Shown in pieces: positions 1-5,393 of a stretch of DNA of 9,959 nucleotides. The DNA lies in assembly GCA_036554605.1 (NCBI GenBank), contig DATBMY010000325.1, forward strand, positions 1 through 9,959. The letters run 5' to 3'. How positions within the stretch are numbered: position 1 is the stretch's first letter; each line of letters starts with the position of its first letter. A program made the translations under genes and the position numbers. Under the pieces are notes generated by a model. The model did not search any database and was not told the DNA's origin. It saw only the letters and a program-made list of their open reading frames with translations. The DNA is from DATBMY01 sp036554605. Lineage in GTDB: Bacteria; Acidobacteriota; Blastocatellia; UBA7656.

Positions 1-142
1 GCATGGAGAAATAGGAGACCGCCGCCGCCGACGTGGTCAGGTCGTTATCCATGAACGCGATGAGGCTGCGCCACAGTATCTTTCGCCTGAAGAGCTTTCG
101 AAGCATAAACTCCCGCGCCGGGCGATAATTCGGACTGCTCAC
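1..142 (-). CDS. YihY/BrkB-family (UPF0761) inner-membrane protein, N-terminal fragment
   Basis: The first 47 residues or so of a minus-strand gene are visible; the rest lies beyond the window's left edge. The frame is open from GTG 142 to base 1. The peptide has a basic stretch (MLRKLFRRK) followed by WRSLIAFMDNDLTTSAAAVSYF. This matches the start of YihY/BrkB proteins, where an Asp-Asn-x-x-Thr-Thr segment and an Ala-rich, Tyr-containing stretch open the first membrane helix (E. coli YihY has DNMTTLAGNLAY). The family consists of multi-pass inner-membrane proteins once misnamed RNase BN; their function is not settled. The start is uncertain: GTG 142, GTG 154 (after an in-frame TAA) and ATG 106 are all possible, and none has a strong ribosome-binding site. 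The gene is divergent from the flavoprotein gene. The assignment rests on a short segment only. Confidence 0.6.
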   Translation of the reverse strand, partial: MSSPNYRPAREFMLRKLFRRKILWRSLIAFMDNDLTTSAAAVSYFSM

Positions 143-169
143 AATAGCGCCCACTTACAGCCTGATTAG

Positions 170-199
170 ATTCTAAGTTCTCTGCCGCGGAAAAGGCAA
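170..199 (-). promoter_or_regulatory. Candidate sigma70-like promoter for the YihY/BrkB-type gene
   Basis: On the minus strand, TTGCCT (194-199) is followed after 18 bases by TAGAAT (170-175). That is 4/6 and 5/6 against the housekeeping consensus. Transcription would start near 163, giving a leader of about 20 bases to GTG 142. This is pattern reading only. Confidence 0.4.
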
Positions 200-221
200 A
201 GCGCCCGCCCGCGCCCGTTTG

Positions 222-230
222 TGCTAGAAT
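222..230 (+). promoter_or_regulatory. Extended -10 element for the flavoprotein-bicupin unit
   Basis: TGCTAGAAT fits the extended -10 pattern TGnTATAAT with one mismatch. The bases about 17 upstream are GC-only and do not resemble a -35 box. Transcription would begin near 237, only about five bases before ATG 242, so the message would be nearly leaderless. The element overlaps the upstream alternative start codon GTG 221, which argues against that start. Confidence 0.45.
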
Positions 231-241
231 CGCCGGGCGAC

Positions 242-1393
242 ATGCACGCTTTCGACATAGCAGTAATAGGCGCGGGGATAATGGGCGCGTCGGCGGCCCG
301 CGAGCTTGCGCGCTCCGGGGCCAGCGTGGTTGTTGTGGATCAGGCCAGTACGCCGAACCCGCGCGCGGCCTCGGTGGATCATTCCAAGGTATTTCGGTTC
401 GCTTATCCGGATGCGCTTTACGCCGGGCTTGCGGTCGAGGCCGGAAAGCTCTGGCGCTTGCTGGAGGAAGAGACCGCCGGGCCGCTGATGACCCGGACCG
501 GCGTGCTTATGCTCGGCACTGATCGCGCATCGGCCGAGTCCGAGTCTTACGAGACGCTTCGCTCGCTCGGGCTCGAAGTCGAATTGCTCGAAAGCCCCGA
601 GGTCGCGCTGCGCTTTCCTCAACTCAACCCCGAAGCCTTCACATACGGCGTTTATGATCCGAGCGGCGCTTTGCTTCATGCCGCGCGCGCCCTTCGCGCG
701 ACGCTTGACCTGGCCAGGCGATACGGCGCGACCGTGATCGAGCGGGAGCGGGCAATTGAAATCAGGCAGGCCGAAGAATCGCGCGTGGCCATCTTGACCG
801 AAGCGGGCCGCAAGCTCGTATCCGACCGCGCGCTTGTGGCATGCGGCCCGTGGACGCGAACGGTCCTTCCATTGCTTAATCGCTCGCTCGTCACGACCCG
901 TCAAGAAGTCGTATATTTTGAGCCGGGCGCGCACAAGGCGGCGGCTTTCCACCCGGGCGGCTTCCCAATATTTATCGAGCTCGAGAGCGGCTATTACGGT
1001 TTTCCGATTCATCACGCGGGCGCGATGAAGATAGCGAATCATCACAAAGGCAAGCCCGCATCGCCCGATCCGAACGAGCCTCCCGTCGGAGAAGATTTCA
1101 TCGCGGGCTGCCGCGCTTTTTTTTCAAGATTCATACCCGCGCTCGAAGACGCTGAGGTGCGTCAAAGCCTGGTTTGCTATTACAACAACACACCCGATGA
1201 CGATTTCCTGATCGACTGGCATCCGAGCATCGAGAACCTGCTTTTAGCCACTGGGTTTTCCGGGCACGGCTTTAAGTTCGGCCCCGTCATCGGCCGCATA
1301 TCGGCGGAGCTTTTGCTTGCGGGGCGCACATCTTTTGACATAGAAAGATTCAGCCTTGCGCGGCTCGGCCGCTTAGTTGAGGTGAGCGAATGA
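242..1393 (+). CDS. FAD-dependent amine oxidoreductase, monomeric sarcosine oxidase-like
   Basis: The 383-residue protein is a DAO/GlpD-fold flavoprotein close in length and motif order to monomeric sarcosine oxidase (MSOX) and N-methyltryptophan oxidase. These enzymes oxidise secondary N-methyl or cyclic amino acids using O2 and release H2O2. Visible are the dinucleotide motif GAGIMG (residues 10-15) with Asp33 ending the second strand, and Cys312 in SLVCYY, at the place of the MSOX cysteine (Cys315) that holds FAD covalently. Lys263 and His267 (MKIANH) match MSOX Lys265, the O2-activation site, and His269. GFSGHGFKF (338-346) matches MSOX His345 and Lys348. Lys49 replaces MSOX Arg49, while Arg52 is kept. 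ATG 242 is preferred over GTG 221 because a -10 element covers GTG 221. The stop overlaps the next start (ATGA, 1390-1393), so the two genes are probably co-translated. The substrate cannot be read from the sequence. Confidence 0.85.
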   Translation: MHAFDIAVIGAGIMGASAARELARSGASVVVVDQASTPNPRAASVDHSKVFRFAYPDALYAGLAVEAGKLWRLLEEETAGPLMTRTGVLMLGTDRASAESESYETLRSLGLEVELLESPEVALRFPQLNPEAFTYGVYDPSGALLHAARALRATLDLARRYGATVIERERAIEIRQAEESRVAILTEAGRKLVSDRALVACGPWTRTVLPLLNRSLVTTRQEVVYFEPGAHKAAAFHPGGFPIFIELESGYYGFPIHHAGAMKIANHHKGKPASPDPNEPPVGEDFIAGCRAFFSRFIPALEDAEVRQSLVCYYNNTPDDDFLIDWHPSIENLLLATGFSGHGFKFGPVIGRISAELLLAGRTSFDIERFSLARLGRLVEVSE

Positions 1394-2130
1394 TACTTGA
1401 AGGTGGAGCAGCAGTCATACCCGGCGGCAATTACGAAAGCCTTGAAGGAGCGCGCCGCTACCGCACGCCCATCTCACGCCGTATGGGCGCGCGCGACATA
1501 AGCCAGACCCTGAGCCTTTACTTGCCGGGTCACGCCCCTGCCCGTCGCAACCCCGTCGCGGAAGAGGTGCTATATGTCGTCCGCGGCTCGGGCGCTTGCT
1601 TCATCAACGGGTTTCACTACGAGCTTTCCCCCGGCACCGCCTGTTTCGTCCCCCCGGGCAGCATTTGCCAGATTGAAACTGACGCTAAAAGCGAGCTTGA
1701 GATTGTAAGCGTGCGCTGTCCCGAAGATGATAGCGAGATAGTGACAGAGTCGCTCGAACGACCGGAGGGGATCACAAAGCCGATCTTGACGATTCAGGAG
1801 AGCGCGCGAAAATCGACTCCCGTGGGCGATCGCAGGTTCAAGCTGCTCGCGGGCCAGGACCTCGGGGCGGAGCGCGTGACGCAATTCATCGGCGTGATTC
1901 CGCCCGGTCGCGCGCCGGTGCATCATCACACCTATGAAGAAGCGATATACATCATCGAAGGCGAAGGCCGATTATGGGCCGGCGGCGAGGGCGCGCGCTT
2001 TGTCGCAGGGTCGAGCATATACCTCCCGCGCGGCGTGAGCCATTCGCTCGAAAATACCGGCCAGTCAAACATAAAGCTCCTCGGAGTATTCCACCCTTCG
2101 GGCAGCCCCGCCGCAAGCTATGATGATTGA
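1390..2130 (+). CDS. Bicupin protein, N-terminal barrel metal-site-less, C-terminal barrel intact
   Basis: A 246-residue protein with two cupin barrels (about residues 40-110 and 150-236). The C-terminal barrel has complete motifs. Motif 1 is PPGRAPVHHHTYEEAIYIIEG, with His178/His180 and Glu184 as likely metal ligands. Motif 2 is GSSIYLPRGVSHSLENTG, with His218. The N-terminal barrel keeps the fold signature (EEVLYVVRGSG and GTACFVPPGS) but has Arg-Arg-Asn where the histidines should be and Cys93 in place of the motif-2 histidine, so it probably binds no metal. Bicupins include dioxygenases, isomerases and (S)-ureidoglycine aminohydrolase-like enzymes; I cannot assign one. The four-base overlap with the upstream oxidase suggests both act on the same amine or amino acid. 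The end abuts the convergent cytochrome gene with no spacer. No signal peptide is seen, so it is probably cytoplasmic. Confidence 0.8.
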   Translation: MILEGGAAVIPGGNYESLEGARRYRTPISRRMGARDISQTLSLYLPGHAPARRNPVAEEVLYVVRGSGACFINGFHYELSPGTACFVPPGSICQIETDAKSELEIVSVRCPEDDSEIVTESLERPEGITKPILTIQESARKSTPVGDRRFKLLAGQDLGAERVTQFIGVIPPGRAPVHHHTYEEAIYIIEGEGRLWAGGEGARFVAGSSIYLPRGVSHSLENTGQSNIKLLGVFHPSGSPAASYDD

Positions 2131-2889
2131 TTACGAGCCGGGCTTTTTGGTCTCGGCCGGGGTCTGACCCGCGCCCCTGCGCGCGAAAGGCAGCACGCTC
2201 AGGGGTCGCGCGTGCCCCTGGTGACAGTCGTTGCAGTTTACGGCGCTGCCGTCGTTCTTAACCAGCTTGCCGGTGTACTCGGCATACATGTAGTGGGCGA
2301 TCTGCCTGCGCGGCGTCGGCTCTTCGAAATCCGCGGTGTGGCAATAGCTGCAATCGACGCCGAGCCATTTAGATACCCCGTTCATTATCTGAATGACCTG
2401 CTCGCGCGGCATTCCCTTCATGCCCGATTCGATCTTCTTGCCAAGGATGCCCGCGAACGCGAGGGTCCGCAGAGGCGTCGGCTGCCCCCGGTGACAGTCG
2501 TTGCAGGTCAATTCCCGTCCGTCCTTATGCTTCATTGCCATCGTGTAATCACGCATCATCAGCCGCGCCGTCTGCTTGCGCGGGGTGTCGGTTTCAAACG
2601 GGTTCACGTGACAATAGTTGCACTGGACGCCGAGCTGGGATGCGATCTCGCGCATCTTTAGCATTATCTGCTGTCGCGTCATGCCCTTCAGCACCTGAAC
2701 ATTTTTCGGCTCGGCTTGCGCTTGCGCATTAGCGGCGCCCGGCGCGGCAGGTTGCCGGGGCTGCCCGGTTTGTTGTGGCTGCTGGTTTGAGGGCTGCTGG
2801 TAAGCGGCCGCCCGCCCCGCGTAAACGACGACAGACAGCAGGGTGATAAGGGCCAGCGCGCACAGCTTGATCTTAGTCTCTTTTTTCAT
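2131..2889 (-). CDS. Exported tetrahaem cytochrome c with two tandem reaction-centre-cytochrome-like repeats
   Basis: The 252-residue product starts with a signal peptide (Lys-rich n-region, hydrophobic residues 9-24, likely cut after AAA at 27-29), then a Gln/Pro/Ala-rich linker (30-60). Four haem c sites follow: CNYCH 90-94, CNDCH 129-133, CSYCH 180-184 and CNDCH 219-223. Sites 1 to 3 and 2 to 4 are each exactly 90 residues apart, and the flanking sequence repeats (GMTRQQIM/GMPREQVI, TPRKQTA/TPRRQIA), so the protein is an internal duplication. Met79/Met169 (11 before a haem Cys) and Met111/Met201 (18 before) are kept in both halves and are candidate sixth ligands. This resembles photosynthetic reaction-centre cytochrome subunits, but such proteins also occur in non-phototrophs and no reaction-centre gene is here; periplasmic electron transfer is inferred. 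ATG 2889 is chosen because GAGGAAG lies just upstream. An upstream ATG at 2949 lies before the -10 element. Confidence 0.85.
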   Translation of the reverse strand: MKKETKIKLCALALITLLSVVVYAGRAAAYQQPSNQQPQQTGQPRQPAAPGAANAQAQAEPKNVQVLKGMTRQQIMLKMREIASQLGVQCNYCHVNPFETDTPRKQTARLMMRDYTMAMKHKDGRELTCNDCHRGQPTPLRTLAFAGILGKKIESGMKGMPREQVIQIMNGVSKWLGVDCSYCHTADFEEPTPRRQIAHYMYAEYTGKLVKNDGSAVNCNDCHQGHARPLSVLPFARRGAGQTPAETKKPGS

Positions 2890-2940
2890 CCGTCTTCCTC
2901 GTATTGTTTTATTAGTGACGGGACCTTTACGCCACCGCTC

Positions 2941-2946
2941 ATTATA
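2941..2946 (-). promoter_or_regulatory. Consensus -10 element (TATAAT) for the cytochrome c gene
   Basis: A perfect TATAAT is read on the minus strand 52 bases upstream of ATG 2889, giving a leader of about 45 bases that contains the GAGGAAG ribosome-binding site. No convincing -35 box is seen at the usual distance. Confidence 0.45.
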
Positions 2947-2995
2947 CACAACGCGGCCGGCGCGGGGTGCGCTCGATTTTATCTTCAGACCTTAC

Positions 2996-3023
2996 AAAAG
3001 AGAGTAGCCTGCTCACCTCTTTT
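2996..3023 (-). terminator. Possible terminator at the end of the SYLF gene
   Basis: AAAAGAG and CTCTTTT (2996-3002 and 3017-3023) form a 7-bp inverted repeat around the SYLF stop codon (3013-3015), with a partly paired interior. On the minus strand it ends in TTTT. The stem is AT-rich and imperfect, so this is a weak call. Confidence 0.35.
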
Positions 3024-3702
3024 TTCTTGGCGATTCGCGCGAGAGCGCGGCCGCGAGCGGTTTTGCTTCCGCCGGCATCGGGATTGTGCTTTTGAACAGA
3101 ATCTCGCGCGGGTCTATTTCTTTACCATAGAAATCGCGGTTATCATCCTTGTCTTGTCTGAGCGTCGAGCCTTCCAGACTGAGCCCGGCAAATAATCCTT
3201 TCGAGCGAGAGTAGCCTAGAATCTCGGCGTCGAGCCTGACGTTGGTCTGCGCGGTCGCGTGACGGCCTACCGGCCCGGCGGCCACCGAGGCGTCGGCCCC
3301 GAGCGTGACCTTGTCGCCGAGCAGTTTATCCATGCCGCGCCGGTTCATAATGACCAGGACCACGTCGGTTCTCTGAGCGCCTATCTGAAATCCTATACTG
3401 CCGCCTTCGATCCTCACGAACAGCGGCGGGCTCCACTGGCGGTTTGCGCCGCGGCACATGATCATTCCCTTACCGTAGCGCCCGCCGATGCCGAGCGCCG
3501 CTTTGGTCATCCCCGGCACTATCGCGATGCATTCGGCCTTGTCGAGCAGTTCTTCCGGGATACCTTTGTCGGGTGTGCGCATTATCTCGGAGAATACTTC
3601 CGTGGCGCGCTGGAGCCGCTCGACTTCATCGGCGCGCTCCTTTTGGGCCAGGGCCGGCGTTACGATCAATAATAATAGGAGGGATGCGAGGGCATATCTC
3701 AT
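3013..3702 (-). CDS. Exported SYLF/Ysc84-domain protein
   Basis: The 229-residue product opens with a clear signal peptide (MRYALASLLLLLIVTPALA, likely cut before Gln20). The mature part is a SYLF (Ysc84) domain: a helical start (21-56), KAECIAIVPGMTKAALGIGG (55-74), a Gly-rich sheet core (99-150), and the hallmark GYSRSKGLFAGLSLEGS (163-179). In eukaryotes the domain binds phosphoinositides and actin; bacterial members are exported and their role is not known, so a lipid- or envelope-associated role is only inference. The C-terminus is basic (SPRKKR). ATG 3702 is chosen over the in-frame GTG 3717 because a GGAGG ribosome-binding site sits 8 bases before ATG 3702 and overlaps the GTG itself. 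The gene lies 69 bases downstream of the TPR gene on the same strand, with a candidate promoter of its own between them. Confidence 0.85.
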   Translation of the reverse strand: MRYALASLLLLLIVTPALAQKERADEVERLQRATEVFSEIMRTPDKGIPEELLDKAECIAIVPGMTKAALGIGGRYGKGMIMCRGANRQWSPPLFVRIEGGSIGFQIGAQRTDVVLVIMNRRGMDKLLGDKVTLGADASVAAGPVGRHATAQTNVRLDAEILGYSRSKGLFAGLSLEGSTLRQDKDDNRDFYGKEIDPREILFKSTIPMPAEAKPLAAALSRESPRKKR

Positions 3703-3746
3703 TTTCTTGGCCTCCACACGCTAGGTTGCGGCTACACCGCGATTCC

Positions 3747-3775
3747 AGTTTACAACAAGCGGTAGTCGATGTCAG
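3747..3775 (-). promoter_or_regulatory. Candidate promoter for the SYLF gene
   Basis: On the minus strand CTGACA (3770-3775, 5/6 to the -35 consensus) is followed after exactly 17 bases by TAAACT (3747-3752, 4/6). Transcription would start near 3740. The -35 box overlaps the TPR gene's stop codon (3772-3774). The SYLF gene may therefore be expressed separately, or from both this site and read-through. Confidence 0.45.
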
Positions 3776-4929
3776 GAGCGCCCCGCGCGCCCCATCTCTT
3801 TTATGAGGCTATTGTAATTGTCCCGGCAGGCGACCATGCTGGGGTGCTTCGGCGCGAGCCTCTTTTCAAAGACCGAAAGCGCGCTGCGATATAGCCGCTT
3901 CGCCTCTCTGTATCTGCCCTGGGCTTTGTACAAAACGGCGAGGTTGTTGGCCGTCATCGCTACCTCGATGTTCTGTTTCCCGAATATCTTTTCTTTGATG
4001 CGGAGCGCCCGCAAATACATCCTTTCGGCTTCGGCATAATCGCCCTTCTCCTGTTGTATGGCGGCGAGGTTGTTTAGATTGACGGCTATCTCGTAGTGCT
4101 CCGGCCCGTATTCGCGCTCGAATATTTCAAGGGCTCTATGATAGAGCGATTCGGCCTCGTCAATCTTTCCCTGCCCGTCGAGCAGCGCGGCAAGCGCGGC
4201 GATGTCGGCGGCAACCTCCGTGTGACCGGGTCCTAAGGCGCGCTCGCGTATCTCAACCGATTTTCTGGCATACGGCTCGCCTTTGGCGTAGCGGCCGCGC
4301 GCATGCTCGAGCCCGCCCAGGTTATGATAAATCGAAGCGGCAAACGAGTGATCAGCCCCAAGCTCGGTTTCGATGATTGACAGGGCGCGGCGATAAAGCG
4401 GCAGGGCTTTTGAGAAGCGGCCGGCGAATTTGTAAAGCATGCCGAGATTGTTTAAAACGCCCGCGACATCAAGACTGCGGCGGCCAAAGGCTCTTCTGGC
4501 GATTACGAGAGCGCGTTTGAAAAGCTCTTCAGCATCGCCGTAGCGGTCCAGTACGCGGTTGATCCTGCCAAGATTGCATAGCGAATCAACGCAAAGCCTG
4601 CGCGCATCTTCATCCATCTCGTCGATGCGGGATTCTACTTTTTCGATTATTGCGACGGAGCGTTTATAAAGTGCGGCGGCCCTGGCATATTCGCATCTGC
4701 CTTCGTGAACGGCCGCGAGATCGTTTAGTATGCTTGCCAGGTCGAGACTATCGGGGCCGTCCGCTTTTTCAAAGAGTCGAAGCGCGCGTCCAAACAGCCT
4801 TATCGCCTGTTCGGCTCTGCCTTCGTTGTAGGCGTCGACGGCCGACTGGTGAAGGGCAACGGCCTTTTCGATCAGCGCATCCGCGGCTGCTTTTTCAGGG
4901 GCCACCATAGGCTTAAAGTTCCGGCCCAT
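3772..4929 (-). CDS. Kinesin-light-chain-like tetratricopeptide-repeat protein
   Basis: A 385-residue protein made almost entirely of TPR units with the 42-residue spacing typical of kinesin-light-chain-type repeats (TPR_10/TPR_12 class), about eight units from residue 22 to 375. Recurring signatures are LNNLG/LNNLA, the Gly-Arg/Asp-Tyr turn, and A-L-x-L-Y-x-R-A-L, for example VLNNLGMLYKFAGRFSKALP and AVNLNNLAAIQQEKGDYAEA. No signal peptide, membrane segment or catalytic domain is visible, so it is probably a cytoplasmic protein-protein interaction scaffold. ATG 4929 and ATG 4908 are both possible starts; neither has a clear ribosome-binding site. It is the first gene of a minus-strand run (TPR, SYLF, cytochrome), but the candidate promoters before the latter two suggest this is not a tight operon. 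Its partner is unknown. Confidence 0.8.
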   Translation of the reverse strand: MGRNFKPMVAPEKAAADALIEKAVALHQSAVDAYNEGRAEQAIRLFGRALRLFEKADGPDSLDLASILNDLAAVHEGRCEYARAAALYKRSVAIIEKVESRIDEMDEDARRLCVDSLCNLGRINRVLDRYGDAEELFKRALVIARRAFGRRSLDVAGVLNNLGMLYKFAGRFSKALPLYRRALSIIETELGADHSFAASIYHNLGGLEHARGRYAKGEPYARKSVEIRERALGPGHTEVAADIAALAALLDGQGKIDEAESLYHRALEIFEREYGPEHYEIAVNLNNLAAIQQEKGDYAEAERMYLRALRIKEKIFGKQNIEVAMTANNLAVLYKAQGRYREAKRLYRSALSVFEKRLAPKHPSMVACRDNYNSLIKEMGRAGRS

Positions 4930-5051
4930 TCTTGCCGATTAATGAGGGAAGGGCAAGAGCCAATTGCGCTATCGCTCGCGCATAAGCACTTCGTTCTGAT
5001 CGAGTCTGTTTAAGGGAACAAGATTTCTTTAGATGTGGTCGAAGATTTAAC

Positions 5052-5080
5052 TTGATTTTGGGTCTGCCATGGCATATAAC
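5052..5080 (+). promoter_or_regulatory. Candidate sigma70-like promoter for the haloperoxidase gene
   Basis: TTGATT (5052-5057, 4/6) is followed after exactly 17 bases by TATAAC (5075-5080, 5/6). Transcription would start near 5087, giving a 5' leader of about 307 bases before ATG 5394. It is the best-formed promoter I see in the 464-bp gap. Confidence 0.5.
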
Positions 5081-5093
5081 ACGCAAGTGTTAT
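5076..5093. promoter_or_regulatory. Operator-like palindrome over the haloperoxidase -10 and start region
   Basis: ATAACAC and GTGTTAT form a perfect 7-bp inverted repeat with a GCAA spacer. It covers the -10 hexamer of the proposed promoter and the expected start site, where a repressor would act. The same symmetry in RNA would give a GNRA-type tetraloop hairpin, but no T-run follows. No regulator gene lies next to it. Confidence 0.4.
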
Positions 5094-5141
5094 CCTCATC
5101 ACGCTGCTTTGCCCTGGAAGGTTGAATGCTATCACGATGCA

Positions 5142-5168
5142 TGCGAGTCGCATTTGAACGTACTCGCA
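5142..5168. other. Inverted repeat in the haloperoxidase leader
   Basis: TGCGAGT (5142-5148) and ACTCGCA (5162-5168) are perfectly complementary around a 13-base loop. It may be a leader stem-loop or a second protein-binding site; there is no further evidence for either. Confidence 0.35.
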
Positions 5169-5250
5169 AACGCGGAACCCCGCTTACTTTTTCGCGGCTA
5201 GTGAGTAGCAATAGCTAAAGAAATTAAGGATTAACCGGAAGATTGATAAA

Positions 5251-5271
5251 CGGCTTGTCTTTGATAAGCCG
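5251..5271. other. Stem-loop in the haloperoxidase leader
   Basis: CGGCTT (5251-5256) and AAGCCG (5266-5271) pair around a 9-base loop. An overlapping alternative pairing of AACCGG with CCGGGTT nearby is possible, so the segment could switch between two folds. Confidence 0.3.
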
Positions 5272-5290
5272 GGTTCGCAAACAGCTACGT

Positions 5291-5350
5291 CAACACCAAA
5301 ACCTGTAAAGCAACCAACATAGCAGCCCTGCTATGAAGGATGGGGTGTTG
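5291..5350 (+). other. Nested two-stem leader element just before the haloperoxidase start
   Basis: An outer stem CAACACC (5291-5297) with GGTGTTG (5344-5350) encloses a perfect 8-bp inner hairpin, CATAGCAG-CC-CTGCTATG (5318-5335). A 20-base arm and an 8-base arm lie between the two stems. The element ends 28 bases before the ribosome-binding site AAGGAGG (5379-5385), and the sequence after it (GCATTTTATC) is only weakly T-rich. It resembles a structured 5' untranslated region. I do not recognise a known riboswitch class. Confidence 0.4.
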
Positions 5351-5393
5351 CATTTTATCAATTGGCCACCTACCGAGTAAGGAGGATAAAGCA

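Noticed and set aside
224..1045. 273-codon minus-strand open frame under the flavoprotein gene
   Set aside because: It is an antisense shadow of high-GC coding sequence. It is rich in Arg, His and Gly with no domain, while the plus strand carries full MSOX motifs.
2131..2889. Evidence for phototrophy from the reaction-centre-like cytochrome
   Set aside because: This haem protein family also occurs in non-phototrophic bacteria, and no reaction-centre or pigment gene is in the window.
2131..2949. Longer cytochrome start at 2949
   Set aside because: The extra 20 residues are charged and precede the signal peptide, the codons lie upstream of or within the -10 element, and a good ribosome-binding site precedes ATG 2889.
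5172..5190. GCGG-AACC-CCGC followed by TTACTTTTT as a terminator
   Set aside because: The stem is only four base pairs and lies in the haloperoxidase leader. It is too weak to list, though an attenuator role is not excluded.
5251..5300. Possible tRNA, because of GGGTTCGC next to a stem
   Set aside because: No cloverleaf can be built: no matching acceptor stem, anticodon arm or complete T arm.
5340..5393. Upstream ATG 5340 as the haloperoxidase start
   Set aside because: The AAGGAGG site 8 bases before ATG 5394 decides the start, and the extra 18 residues would overlap the leader stem.
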